From positions 890,107 through 954,106 of the forward strand of contig NZ_KB900614.1 in NCBI RefSeq assembly GCF_000379065.1: a stretch of DNA of 64,000 nucleotides, in the 5' to 3' direction. Position numbers and translations under genes: made by a program. This document shows positions 28,205 to 36,902 of this stretch, piece by piece (position 1 is the stretch's first letter; each line of letters starts with the position of its first letter). The notes under the pieces are model-generated. The model saw only the letters and a list, made by a program, of their open reading frames with translations, had not been told where the DNA came from and ran no database searches. This DNA is from Salinispora mooreana. Lineage in GTDB: Bacteria; Actinomycetota; Actinomycetes; Mycobacteriales; Micromonosporaceae.

Positions 28205-28279
28205 GCCCCCGTAGCTCAGGGGATAGAGCACCGCCCTCCGGAGGCGGGAGCGCAGGTTCGAATCCTGCCGGGGGCACCA
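28205..28279 (+). tRNA. tRNA-Arg (anticodon CCG)
   Basis: A complete cloverleaf. Acceptor arms GCCCCCG (28205-28211) and CGGGGGC (28269-28275) pair fully; the D arm is TAGCTCAGGGGATAGAGC; the anticodon stem CCGCC/GGCGG closes a loop with anticodon CCG, reading the CGG arginine codon that is abundant in this genome; the T arm contains GGTTCGAATCC. The discriminator A and a genome-encoded CCA end at 28279. No integrase gene or attachment-site duplication is visible beside it. Confidence 0.97.
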
Positions 28280-28289
28280 CCAAGAGGCT

Positions 28290-28306
28290 GTGACCACTCG
28301 GGTCAC
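28290..28306 (+). terminator. Small hairpin after tRNA-Arg
   Basis: A 6-bp perfect stem (GTGACC/GGTCAC) with a 5-base loop, 10 bp after the tRNA. No T-tract; it may only be a processing structure. Confidence 0.3.
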
Positions 28307-28401
28307 GCGGCCAGGGCCACCAGCGTAGGCCAACGGCCACACCGGAATTCCGAACGGACACGCGCGATGTCGATGGCATCGCGACGGGTCGCGCCATCCC
28401 G

Positions 28402-29373
28402 CTACGACGGCTTGTTCGGTACCCGGTCTGCGGCTGCCGTGAGCTGGTCAGCCAGGTTTCTCAGCGCCGGCCGTAACTCGTCGGGTCGGCGGATGGTGAA
28501 GGGCCATTCCAGTGCGGCCAGCAGGCGGGCCATGCCGTCCAGGCTCTCGGCCCGCGCGTGCATCACGACACCGGCGACAGCTGTCTCGAGCGTCACGGCG
28601 GAGCGCGGCAGTCGGCGGGCGACGTCGTCCAGCGGCCCGTGGATGAGGACTTCGACCTCCCAGCGGTAGGGAACACGAGCAAGCGCCGACGTCAGGTGAG
28701 TAACGGGGTCAAAACCCTCAGGCACCGTGAAGGTTTGCGTACCAGTTGCAAGCGAAGTGATCCGGTCGATGCGGAAGGTTCTTAGGTTGTCGTACCGGTG
28801 GTCGCGTCCGACCACATACCAACGGCCGCGATGGAAGACGACACCGTAAGGATCGAGGTCACGTTCGGTCTGCTCCTGTTGCCAGGACAGATAGCTCAGG
28901 TGGACGGCCGTACGGCCACGCGATGCCTGGGCCAGGGCCAGCAGCACACCCACCTCGGGCGCCTGCGCGGTCACCGCGTTCGTCGTGAAGGACAGGGTCT
29001 CCCGAATGGCAGCCAGCGGCTCCCGCAGGCCGCGGGGGAGGACCCGTTCGATCTTGGCCAGGGCGCCCGAGTGCGCCGGAGTGGTCATGCTCATGCCCAG
29101 CCGCTCTGCGGCGAGCAGTCCCACGACAACGGCGAGGGCCTCGTCGTTGGTGAGGACCAGGGGCGGCATCCGATAGCCGCGGGCTAGGCGGTAGCCGCCG
29201 TGGCGTCCCCGTTCGGCCGCTACCGGGATCCCGAGATCGCGCAGGTGCGCGGCGTAGCGACGGACAGTTCGGACGTCAGTGCCGAGCCGGTCGGCCAGTT
29301 CCCGACCAGCAAGCCGCGGGTGCGACTGCAGGAGCTCCAGCAGGGTCAGGATGCGCGTCAGCGGATGAGACAT
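28402..29373 (-). CDS. WYL-domain transcriptional regulator (YafY type)
   Basis: A 323-residue regulator. Residues 1-60 form a DeoR-like winged helix (LTRILTLLELLQSHPRLAGRELADRLGTDVRTVRRYAAHL), about 140-215 a WYL domain with FHRGRWYVVGRDH and the arginine-containing FRIDRITSL, and the C-terminus the WCX extension. WYL domains bind nucleic acid or nucleotide ligands. The gene is divergent from an alpha/beta hydrolase with 77 bp between them, the usual layout for a regulator controlling its neighbour. No ribosome binding site precedes the ATG, so it may be leaderless. Confidence 0.88.
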   Translation of the reverse strand: MSHPLTRILTLLELLQSHPRLAGRELADRLGTDVRTVRRYAAHLRDLGIPVAAERGRHGGYRLARGYRMPPLVLTNDEALAVVVGLLAAERLGMSMTTPAHSGALAKIERVLPRGLREPLAAIRETLSFTTNAVTAQAPEVGVLLALAQASRGRTAVHLSYLSWQQEQTERDLDPYGVVFHRGRWYVVGRDHRYDNLRTFRIDRITSLATGTQTFTVPEGFDPVTHLTSALARVPYRWEVEVLIHGPLDDVARRLPRSAVTLETAVAGVVMHARAESLDGMARLLAALEWPFTIRRPDELRPALRNLADQLTAAADRVPNKPS

Positions 29374-29450
29374 GGGTCACTCAAGATATCCGGGCGGGAT
29401 CTGTCCTGTATTGATCCTACGCTTGCGACGCCTCAAGCTAGGGAGAACAC

Positions 29451-30185
29451 ATGGCTACCTTCGTACTCGTTCCCGGCGCCTGGCTCGGCGCATGGGCCTG
29501 GCACGACACCGCGCACGCGCTAGCTGGGCGCGGACACACGGCGCTTCCGCTGACGCTGACCGGCCTCGGTGAGTACGCCGACCGTGGCACTCCGGCGACG
29601 AACCTGGAAACCCACATCGCCGACATCGTCGATGTCATCGAGCAACGTGACCTGCACGACGTCACCCTGGTCGCCCACAGCTACGCGGGCGCTCCCGTCA
29701 CCGGAGCAGCCGCACAACTCGATGCACGGCTGAAGCGTGTGGTGTACGTGGACAGCGCTCCGTTCGCCACCGGCATGTGCATGCTCGACCTCATGCCACC
29801 GGAGGCCGCTGACCAGCTACGCCAGCAGGTGGCAGCGGATGGCGGTGGATGGCGACTACCGATGCCCCCCTTGGAAGTCCTGGGAATGTCCAGCAGCCTC
29901 GACGGACTCGACCAGAACAAGCGGGAGCTGCTGCGGGCACGTGCCACCGCCCAACCATTCGGGACCTACGAGCAGCGGCTCACTGGCCCGGCCGAACCCC
30001 GCCACGACGTCGACCGCGTCCTGGTCACGTGCAACGACTTCCGGGACTTGTTGAACGCCGGAGTACCGGCCCTGGCGTCCCTCACCCAGCCCCCGTGGCG
30101 GCGTTTCGACCTGCACACGGGGCACTGGCCGATGTTGTCCGCCCCGACTGAGCTCGCCGATGCCCTCGATACGGCCGTGAGCTGA
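29451..30185 (+). CDS. Alpha/beta hydrolase
   Basis: A 244-residue single-domain alpha/beta hydrolase without signal peptide. The oxyanion region is FVLVPGAWLGAWAW and the nucleophile elbow is AHSYAG (Ser at about 83); a late Asp and the C-terminal TGHWPML His complete a plausible triad. It resembles the esterase/hydroxynitrile-lyase-like group; the substrate is not predictable. AGGGAG precedes the ATG. The adjacent divergent WYL regulator probably controls it. Confidence 0.85.
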   Translation: MATFVLVPGAWLGAWAWHDTAHALAGRGHTALPLTLTGLGEYADRGTPATNLETHIADIVDVIEQRDLHDVTLVAHSYAGAPVTGAAAQLDARLKRVVYVDSAPFATGMCMLDLMPPEAADQLRQQVAADGGGWRLPMPPLEVLGMSSSLDGLDQNKRELLRARATAQPFGTYEQRLTGPAEPRHDVDRVLVTCNDFRDLLNAGVPALASLTQPPWRRFDLHTGHWPMLSAPTELADALDTAVS

Positions 30186-30253
30186 CAGCGGCGCCGGTAC
30201 GCGGTGCGGCAGCCGAACGGCGTCGGATGCCCGGCGGTCACCCCGACCGGCAC

Positions 30254-31213
30254 TCAGCCGGCGGCCCGCCGGGCACGGGCCCGACGCTTCCCCTCCTGCA
30301 TCGCCTGCACCCGAGCCACCGGGATGGTGCGCCCCTCCGCGATCAGGTCGGCCGGGAGCCGCTGCGCCGTAGGCATTCCGTCCGCCCACGGGTCACCGGT
30401 GGCGACCAGTGCGGGCACGGTCTGAATCGTGAAGTCGGCGGGCGTAACCGATGGCAGGACGTCCCAGGGCACCGGGAACGAAACCGGCACGCCGGACCGT
30501 AGCCGCGGGCTGTAGGCGGCCACCACCGTCGCCCCACCAGCTCGGGTGGAGTCGATGAAGACCTTCCCACTCCGGTCCTCCCGGATGAAGGCGGTCGTCG
30601 CGACGTCCGGGTCGAGGCGTGCCGCCCGAAGCGCGAGCGCTCGGGTGGCGGCGGCCAGCTCCTCCGCCGTCGCCTCCGCCGTCACCGGCACGAACACATG
30701 CACCCCCTTGGCACCGCTGGTCTTCACCGCCCCGGCCAGCCCGGCACCGGCGAGCGCCCGCCGGACCAGGAGGGCCGCGGCCACCGCCGCCTCGAACGGG
30801 GCGCCCTCCGGCGGGTCCAGGTCGAGCACGAGGTGGGTCGGGCACTGCAGGGCAGCGACCGTGGCGAGGGTGGGGTGGAACTCCACCGCCCGCTGGTTGG
30901 CGAGCCAGAGCAACGTACGTCGGTCGCCGCAGAGGGCGTACGAGATCTCGCGGTGCGACGCTGCCGCCCACACCCCCGTACGAGGAACCCATTCCGGGGT
31001 GTACCTCGGCAGGTTCTTCTGCATGAACGGGGGTTGCCCGGGGCGCACCCGCATGACCGACAACGGCCGCTCCCGCAGGTACGGCAGGATTCGGTCGCGC
31101 ACCGCGTCCAGGTAGTTCACCAGGTCGCGCTTTGTCGCGCCCGCCCCGTCAAACAGCGGCTGACTCAGGTTAGTCAGTGCGACCCCGTCCCGGGTCTCCT
31201 CGACCTTGCCCAT
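30254..31213 (-). CDS. LigD-type DNA polymerase/primase domain protein
   Basis: A 319-residue stand-alone polymerase domain of the archaeo-eukaryotic primase fold, related to the polymerase part of LigD used in bacterial end joining. Visible are LRERPLSVMRVRPG, the metal-binding DLDPPEG (HLVLDLDPP), TSGAKGVHVFVPV and EDRSGKVFIDSTR. Ligase and nuclease domains are absent and no ku gene is in the window, so end-joining partners must be elsewhere. ATG 31211-31213 is preceded by AGGG; the frame is open further upstream but not conserved. Confidence 0.88.
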   Translation of the reverse strand: MGKVEETRDGVALTNLSQPLFDGAGATKRDLVNYLDAVRDRILPYLRERPLSVMRVRPGQPPFMQKNLPRYTPEWVPRTGVWAAASHREISYALCGDRRTLLWLANQRAVEFHPTLATVAALQCPTHLVLDLDPPEGAPFEAAVAAALLVRRALAGAGLAGAVKTSGAKGVHVFVPVTAEATAEELAAATRALALRAARLDPDVATTAFIREDRSGKVFIDSTRAGGATVVAAYSPRLRSGVPVSFPVPWDVLPSVTPADFTIQTVPALVATGDPWADGMPTAQRLPADLIAEGRTIPVARVQAMQEGKRRARARRAAG

Positions 31214-31396
31214 CTGATCACCCTGCCGGCAGCCGAGACGGCGGTCAACACACCCGGCCGCCGACATGAGCACGTCAGCCAGCCGCGGGCCGGAACCGGC
31301 GGCCACCGCCAGAGCACCGCCAGAAGCGCCTTCGCCACGGCCAATCGGACCCACCTGGGTGTGGCGAACGCCACTGGTTTGCCCATCAGTCGGCAT

Positions 31397-31412
31397 CTGA
31401 CCGATCGGTCAG
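31397..31412. promoter_or_regulatory. Palindromic TetR operator
   Basis: CTGACCGATCGGTCAG, a perfect 16-bp palindrome whose ACCGATCGGT core is like known TetR-family sites. It ends 28 bp before the tetR start, so it probably mediates autorepression of the tetR-MMPL unit. It lies 184 bp upstream of the divergent LigD-type gene, which may or may not be affected. Confidence 0.75.
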
Positions 31413-31440
31413 GCATGCTGTGCGAGGAGGTGGAACCGGC

Positions 31441-31989
31441 ATGACACGGGCAGCGCCCGAGCGGCACGACGATATTCTCGCGGCGGCGGGGCGACGGTTT
31501 GCGCAATCCGGCTACCGGGGCACGTCGTTGCAGGACATCGCGGCAGACGTGGGCTGTTCGAAGGCGGCGGTGCTTTACCACTTCGCCGACAAGAAAGCCA
31601 TTCTTGCCGAATTGGTAGCCCGGCCGATCGACCAGCTACGGGAACTCGACGAGCGCATCGCCGCCGCGAGCAGCCCGGCGGAGGCGCAACGGGTCGCGGC
31701 CGAGGGCTACGTCGACCTGGCCGTCCAGTTCCGCCGCGAGACCGCGTTCCTCCGCGGTGAGTTCCCCGGCCTGTTCCAGCAACCCCCCTTCAGCCACCTA
31801 CAACACATCCCGGATCGGCTCGTCCGCGCCTTTGCCGGGCAATCCGATCGCCCGGCTGCCCGGGTCTCGGCGCTGGTGATTCTCGCCGGCATCGCCGAGA
31901 CGTGCGGCGAGTTCATCGATCTCCCCGAGGCGGAGCTACGACCGGCGCTGCTCGCGCTGGTCCGCCGGGCACTCGAACCGGTCAACTGA
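31441..31989 (+). CDS. TetR-family transcriptional repressor
   Basis: A 182-residue regulator. The N-terminal helix-turn-helix is ILAAAGRRFAQSGYRGTSLQDIAADVGCSKAAVLYHFADKKA (about residues 15-56, classic TetR spacing), followed by a ligand-binding helical domain. The ATG at 31441 has GGAGG ten bases upstream. A perfect palindrome sits in its promoter, and a drug or lipid exporter gene starts 30 bp downstream, so it probably represses that exporter until an unknown ligand binds. Confidence 0.9.
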   Translation: MTRAAPERHDDILAAAGRRFAQSGYRGTSLQDIAADVGCSKAAVLYHFADKKAILAELVARPIDQLRELDERIAAASSPAEAQRVAAEGYVDLAVQFRRETAFLRGEFPGLFQQPPFSHLQHIPDRLVRAFAGQSDRPAARVSALVILAGIAETCGEFIDLPEAELRPALLALVRRALEPVN

Positions 31990-32019
31990 CCCACCAATAA
32001 CGACGGAGGACATCGACCC

Positions 32020-34227
32020 ATGTCGACCCTGCTCTATCGGCTCGGCCGCGGCGCGATGCGCAGGCGACGCCTCGTCGCCGCGATCTGGCTCGTCGTGCTC
32101 GTCGGTCTCGGCCTGGCGGCCCTGAACCTGCGCGGCCCGACGGCGAGCGACTTCAGCATGCCCGGCACCGAGTCGCAGCAGGCGAGGGATCTGCTCGATG
32201 AGCAGTTCTCGGCGGCCAGCGGCGCCACCGGCACGATCGCGCTCAAAGCTCCACAGCCGGGCCTGCTCGGCACGCCAGAGGGCCAGGCGGTGGCGACCGA
32301 GGTCACCCAGGAGGCCGCGACGCTGCCCGGTGTGATCGGCGCGGTGGACCCACTCACGGCCCAGGCGATCAGCCCCGACGGCCAGTACGGGCTGATCCAG
32401 GTCCAGTTCGCCGAGGGCGCGGACAAGGTCACCAACGAAGAGCGGGAGGCGTACGAACAGGTCGGCGCCGCGGCCAAGGCGGAGGGCTGGCAGGTAGCCC
32501 CCGGCGGCGAGGTGCTCAACGCCGAGCCGCAGGCCGGCTCCTCGGAGGCGATCGGCGTCGCCGTCGCGGCAATCGTCCTGGTCGTCACCTTCGGCTCACT
32601 GGTAGCGGCGGGAATGACCATGCTGAACGCGCTGATCGGGGTCGGCGTCGGCATGGCCGGTCTCTACGCGCTCAGCGGCACGGTCGAGTTGACCAGCACC
32701 GCGCCGATCCTCGCCCTGATGCTCGGTCTCGCGGTCGGCATCGACTACTCGCTCTTCATCACCTCCCGCTACCGGCAGAACCTGCTCGAGGGGCTACCGC
32801 CGGACGAGGCGGTCGGCCGGGCGGTCGGCACCGCCGGCTCGGCTGTGCTCTTCGCCGGCGCCACCGTGGTCATCGCGCTCTCCGGTCTGGCGGTGGTGAA
32901 CATCCCGTTCCTGACCGTGATGGGTCTGGCCGCCGCCGGAACGATCGTCATCGCCGTGCTGGTCGCCCTCACCCTGCAGCCCGCGCTGCTCGGCTTCGCC
33001 GGGCGGCGGGTGCTCCGCCGTAAGCAACGGCACCAGTACCGGGCCAACCCGATCGAGCCGGGAACCGATGCACCCGAGCCGACCGCGCCGGCCGAGGACC
33101 GCTCCACGTTCGGCTTCCGCTGGGCTCGGTTGGCCATCCGGTTCCGGGTGCCGGTGATCCTGGTCGCCCTGCTCGGGCTCGGCGCGCTCGCGCTGCCCAC
33201 CTCCGACATGCGGCTGGCCCTCCCGGACCAGGGGACCGCGCCGGTCGGCTCGCCGGCCCGGGTCTCCAACGACCTGATCAGTGAGGGCTTCGGGCCGGGC
33301 TTCACCGGTCGGCTGGCGATCGTGGTGGCCGGGGACAGCCCGGAGGCGACGGCGGCAGCCGTACCCCAGGTCGCAGCCCTGGTTCAGGGCACTGACAACG
33401 TCCTGGCCGTGACGCCACCGCAGCTGAGTCCGGACGGGCGGACCGCTTTGCTCGGTGTGATCCCGGAGACCGGGCCCACCGACCCGGCGACCGAGCGGGT
33501 GGTGGACGACATCCGCGGCTCGGTCGGCGGCATCCAGGGCGCCGACGTGCTGCTCACCGGGGTAACCGCGATTGGCATCGACGTCTCGGAGAAGCTCACC
33601 GACGCCCTGCCGATCTACCTACTCCTGGTGGTCGGCCTGTCGATCGTGCTGTTGATGCTGGTGTTCCGCTCGCTGCTGGTGCCGGTGAAGGCCGCGCTGG
33701 GCTTCCTGCTCACGGTGGCGGCCACCTTCGGGCTCACCGTCGCGGTCTTCCAGCAGGGCCACCTCGCCGACCTGGTCGGTCTGGACACACCAGGGCCGCT
33801 GATCAGCTTCCTGCCGATCCTGCTCATCGGTATCCTCTTCGGACTCGCGATGGACTACGAGGTCTTCCTCGTCTCCCGAATGCGGGAGGACTTCGTCCAC
33901 GGCGACACCGCCCGGCAGGCCACCATCAACGGGATGGGGCACGGCGCCCGGGTGGTCACCGCGGCCGCGCTCATCATGATCTCCGTCTTCGGTGGCTTCA
34001 TCTTCATGGAGGACCCGGTCATCAAGTCGATGGGCTTCGCGCTGGCGGTCGGCGTCGCCATCGATGCGTTCGTGGTCCGGATGACGATCGTGCCGGCGGT
34101 CATGTCCCTGCTCGGCGACGCCGGTTGGTGGCTGCCGCGCTGGCTGAACCGGGTCCTGCCCAACGTGGACGTGGAGGGTGAGGGCCTGCGGAACCACCTG
34201 GCGGAGCAGGAGCCCGCCCGCACCTGA
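32020..34227 (+). CDS. MMPL-family RND transporter
   Basis: A 735-residue membrane transporter built from two repeats. Each has one helix, an extracytoplasmic domain and a five-to-six-helix bundle; repeat 1 carries GLAVGIDYSLFITSRYR and repeat 2 FGLAMDYEVFLVSRM, the D-Y motifs in the proton-relay helices of MMPL proteins. Family members export lipids or drugs, for example MmpL3-like pumps and actinorhodin exporters. Cotranscribed with tetR 30 bp upstream. A strong hairpin follows the stop. Confidence 0.92.
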   Translation: MSTLLYRLGRGAMRRRRLVAAIWLVVLVGLGLAALNLRGPTASDFSMPGTESQQARDLLDEQFSAASGATGTIALKAPQPGLLGTPEGQAVATEVTQEAATLPGVIGAVDPLTAQAISPDGQYGLIQVQFAEGADKVTNEEREAYEQVGAAAKAEGWQVAPGGEVLNAEPQAGSSEAIGVAVAAIVLVVTFGSLVAAGMTMLNALIGVGVGMAGLYALSGTVELTSTAPILALMLGLAVGIDYSLFITSRYRQNLLEGLPPDEAVGRAVGTAGSAVLFAGATVVIALSGLAVVNIPFLTVMGLAAAGTIVIAVLVALTLQPALLGFAGRRVLRRKQRHQYRANPIEPGTDAPEPTAPAEDRSTFGFRWARLAIRFRVPVILVALLGLGALALPTSDMRLALPDQGTAPVGSPARVSNDLISEGFGPGFTGRLAIVVAGDSPEATAAAVPQVAALVQGTDNVLAVTPPQLSPDGRTALLGVIPETGPTDPATERVVDDIRGSVGGIQGADVLLTGVTAIGIDVSEKLTDALPIYLLLVVGLSIVLLMLVFRSLLVPVKAALGFLLTVAATFGLTVAVFQQGHLADLVGLDTPGPLISFLPILLIGILFGLAMDYEVFLVSRMREDFVHGDTARQATINGMGHGARVVTAAALIMISVFGGFIFMEDPVIKSMGFALAVGVAIDAFVVRMTIVPAVMSLLGDAGWWLPRWLNRVLPNVDVEGEGLRNHLAEQEPART

Positions 34228-34239
34228 GGTCAGTGAAGC

Positions 34240-34278
34240 GGCCCCTTGCCCGGGGTGGGACGCGCCGGGCAGGGGGCC
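34240..34278. terminator. Terminator between MMPL gene and convergent esterase-family gene
   Basis: A 14-bp stem (34240-34253 with 34265-34278) with a single G-T pair and an 11-base loop, followed by CTTCCT. It starts 13 bp after the MMPL stop and may serve both convergent genes. Confidence 0.8.
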
Positions 34279-34313
34279 CTTCCTGTGCTGGCCCCGAACC
34301 AGGGCCCTCCCCG

Positions 34314-35570
34314 CTACACCCCGGCCGGGTACGTCTCCAGCTCACCGCGGGCATCCCGAGCGGGGAGTGGGTCCAGGGCGGTCGCCTCGTCACACCAGAC
34401 GAACCCGTCGTACCGTTCCCCCAGCCGCGTCGGCTGATAGTTACCCCACGACTCCAACGAGGGGTTGTAGACCACCCCGATCGCCCGGTGGTCCAGCGGC
34501 TCGGTCACCCAGCCGGGCTGGTCGGCGCCGCCGAAGATCAGTACTGCCTGTTCCGGCAGCAGGTCGTGTAGCCGCTGTTCCACCGACCCCTCCCGGGCCG
34601 GCGGAACGTTCATCTTCTCGGCTGGCGAGCCCCAGTGCGGCGCGGCGACCACCGTGCCCCGATGGCTGCCGAACCCGACCAGGACGACATCGTCCCGGCC
34701 GTGTCGGTCCCGGGCCAGTTGGCCGAGGCTCACCATGCCGTCCGCGACCATGTCGGTTGCGCGCGCGTCCCCGACGTGGGTGTTGTGGGCCCACACCACC
34801 CCACGTGCCCCCGGACCGTAGCGCTCCAGCAGCCGGTCCAGGGTGTCGGCCATGTGGTTGTCCCGGATGTTCCACGACTCCGGCCCACCGCTGACCATGG
34901 CGCGGTAGTACCGCTCCGCGCCGGAGACGACCTCCGCGTTCTGCCAGGCCGAGAAGGCGTCCGCACCGTTGGTCGCCGCGTGTTCCCGAATCCGCGCCAG
35001 CAGGCAGACCACCTCGTCCTCACAGCGCGCGGAGACGAACCGGCTCGCTGTGCCGTACTCCTCGATCCGCCGTCCGTATGGCTCGAAGCACCGATAGGCG
35101 TCCTGCGCGGCGTCCAGCGCCCCGGGCGCCTCCTCGCCCAGGTAGTCGAAGATGGCCTGCATCGACTCCCACAGGCTGTAGACGTCCAACCCGTGGAAAC
35201 CGACCCGTTCCGGCTCGGGCCGCTGCCCGTTCCACTCCCGCAGCCACCGCAAGAAGCGGGCCACCTCCGCGTTCGCCCACATCCAGGTGGGCCACCGCTC
35301 GAACCGTTCGAGGGCACCCTGCGGTTCGACCGCGGCGTCGGGGGCGGCCGTCACCGAGCGATGCACCCGGTCGCAGTCCGGCCAGTCCCCCTCCACCGCG
35401 ATGAACGAGAAGCCCCCCTCGGCAATCAACCGCCGGGTCAGCTCCCCACGCAGCCGGTAGTAGTCATGGCTGCCGTGGGTCGCCTCCCCGAGCATCACGA
35501 TCCGGGCGTCCCGGGCGCGCTCCAGCAATGGGTCAAAATCACTCGGGGCGCCGAGCCGCTGCATCAGCAT
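34314..35570 (-). CDS. Erythromycin esterase family protein
   Basis: A 418-residue cytoplasmic protein of the Ere family. It has IVMLGEATHGSHDYYRLR near residue 30, with the conserved Glu and His of the hydrolase site, EGDWPDCDRVHR, VGFHGLDVYSLWESM and VVWAHNTHVGDAR. Only a few family members inactivate macrolides; many environmental homologues have unknown substrates, so resistance should not be assumed. It is divergent from the small DUF2795 gene with 71 bp between them. The ribosome binding site is not clear. Confidence 0.87.
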   Translation of the reverse strand: MLMQRLGAPSDFDPLLERARDARIVMLGEATHGSHDYYRLRGELTRRLIAEGGFSFIAVEGDWPDCDRVHRSVTAAPDAAVEPQGALERFERWPTWMWANAEVARFLRWLREWNGQRPEPERVGFHGLDVYSLWESMQAIFDYLGEEAPGALDAAQDAYRCFEPYGRRIEEYGTASRFVSARCEDEVVCLLARIREHAATNGADAFSAWQNAEVVSGAERYYRAMVSGGPESWNIRDNHMADTLDRLLERYGPGARGVVWAHNTHVGDARATDMVADGMVSLGQLARDRHGRDDVVLVGFGSHRGTVVAAPHWGSPAEKMNVPPAREGSVEQRLHDLLPEQAVLIFGGADQPGWVTEPLDHRAIGVVYNPSLESWGNYQPTRLGERYDGFVWCDEATALDPLPARDARGELETYPAGV

Positions 35571-35641
35571 GCCGGGCGGCTACCCGGTGCGCCGGATGGG
35601 CAAACCCGGTGTGCCGGCACGCGGGGCGGGTATCCGGGAGC

Positions 35642-35830
35642 ATGACCGCCTCCAGCGCAGAGTTGCAGGACTCTATCGCCGCCCTCGACTACCCCGTCTC
35701 CCGCGAGGACCTGGTCCGGTGGGGCCAGGAGAACGGGGTGAGCACGGAGATGTTGCAGGTGCTGCGGCTGCTGCCAGAGGGCAGCTTCAACTCCCCGGCC
35801 GAGCTGTCCGAGGCGCTGAACATGCGCTGA
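35642..35830 (+). CDS. Small DUF2795 protein
   Basis: A 62-residue protein starting MTASSAELQDSIAALDYPV. The pattern ALDYPVSREDLVRWGQENG followed by LRLLPEGSFNSPAELSEAL matches DUF2795, a compact helical domain common in actinobacteria and sometimes fused to other proteins. Function unknown. The upstream open frame overlaps the esterase-family gene and is not conserved. A weak GGGAG lies very close to the ATG. Confidence 0.75.
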   Translation: MTASSAELQDSIAALDYPVSREDLVRWGQENGVSTEMLQVLRLLPEGSFNSPAELSEALNMR

Positions 35831-35837
35831 GACCCCA

Positions 35838-35861
35838 GCGGCCGGGCCGGGCCCGGGCCGC
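35838..35861. terminator. GC-only hairpin between convergent genes
   Basis: Arms GCGGCC (35838-35843) and GGCCGC (35856-35861) with further internal G-C pairing options, in the short gap between the DUF2795 gene and the convergent oxidoreductase gene. No T-tract. Confidence 0.35.
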
Positions 35862-35888
35862 CGGGTCAGGCGGTTGACCGCGGCCGGA

Positions 35889-36794
35889 TCAACGAGTAAG
35901 CACCTCAACGGTGCGGGCCTCGGCGCGGGCCGTCTCCGCTGCCGCCAGGATGGCCACCACCTCACGACCGAACCGGACGTCGAGACGGTGATCCCGGGTC
36001 CCCGAGTCGATCTCTGCCAGGAGCTGGTCGATCGCCGTCCCGAACGCCCCGGCCAGGGTGTCGTTGCCGTAGGGAACGGCCTCGATGCCGCTCTCGCCGT
36101 AGAAGACGACATCCCGGCGGACCGCTCCGCTGGGGGCGTCCAGGGTGAGTGACAGTCTGCTCGTGGCGCCGTTGTCGTGGGTGAGCAGCAGGTGCACCAG
36201 ACCCCGGGGGCCATCCATCGCCGCAACCCGGGTGACTCGCCCCATGACCGGCAGGATCAGTGACAGCGCGTGCGGACCGATGTCCCAGAGCCCGCCGTGC
36301 TCACGCCGCCAGGTAGAGCCCGCGTACGGGCTACCCGGCTGGAAGATCGAGGCGAAGAGGGTCGCCTCGGCGTGTTGCCAGCCGCCGTCCGCGGCGGTGG
36401 CGGCGAGGAAGGTGGTGACGTTCTGGTGATAGCGCTGGGTGAAGAAGACCAGCGAGGCAACGTTGGCAGCCTGGGCCGTGGCGACCAGGCGGTCGGCGTC
36501 GGCGAGGGTCAACGCGAGCGGCTTGTCGAGCAGCAGGTGGCGTCCCGCCGCGGCGGCCCGGGTCGCCAGCTCGACCTGCACATCTGGCGGCAGGGCAATC
36601 GCCACGGCCTCGCACGCCTCAATCAGCGCGTCGGCGTCGTCAAACGCCGGCACGCCGTACTGCTCGGCGAGCACGGCGGCCTTGGCTGGATCCCGCCCCC
36701 AGACACCGACCAACTCGGTACGGGGATGGGCAGCCAGACCCGCTCCGTGCGTCTCACCCGCCCAGTGCCCGGTACCGAACAACCCGAACCGCAC
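35889..36794 (-). CDS. Gfo/Idh/MocA family oxidoreductase
   Basis: A 301-residue NAD(P)-dependent oxidoreductase. The N-terminal Rossmann motif is FGLFGTGHWAGETHG, the nucleotide and substrate region is AIALPPDVQ and HLLLDKPLALTLADAD (the EKP-like DKP motif with catalytic Lys), then a C-terminal alpha/beta domain. Substrates in the family are usually sugars or inositols; not predictable here. Two adjacent GTG codons are possible starts; the second (36792-36794) has GGGAGG at the ideal six-base spacing and is used. Confidence 0.85.
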   Translation of the reverse strand: MRFGLFGTGHWAGETHGAGLAAHPRTELVGVWGRDPAKAAVLAEQYGVPAFDDADALIEACEAVAIALPPDVQVELATRAAAAGRHLLLDKPLALTLADADRLVATAQAANVASLVFFTQRYHQNVTTFLAATAADGGWQHAEATLFASIFQPGSPYAGSTWRREHGGLWDIGPHALSLILPVMGRVTRVAAMDGPRGLVHLLLTHDNGATSRLSLTLDAPSGAVRRDVVFYGESGIEAVPYGNDTLAGAFGTAIDQLLAEIDSGTRDHRLDVRFGREVVAILAAAETARAEARTVEVLTR

Positions 36795-36902
36795 CACGAA
36801 CCTCCCACCAGTCGGCACCGCGACCCACCGCAGTGTCGCAGACAACGCTATCCGGCGGGGCAAGGACGCCACCGGGAGGTGTGCTACCCGGATGAGTAGA
36901 GT

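Noticed and set aside
27167..28280. Integrative element at tRNA-Arg
   Set aside because: No integrase, no duplicated tRNA end and no direct-repeat attachment sites seen; the transposase-like gene is IS630-type, which does not target tRNAs.
29411..29439. TTGATC-17-CAAGCT promoter for the hydrolase
   Set aside because: The spacing fits but the -10 match is poor and the start of transcription would fall on or after the ribosome binding site.
34314..35570. Macrolide resistance gene
   Set aside because: Family membership only; most environmental homologues are not shown to hydrolyse macrolides and no antibiotic cluster is present.
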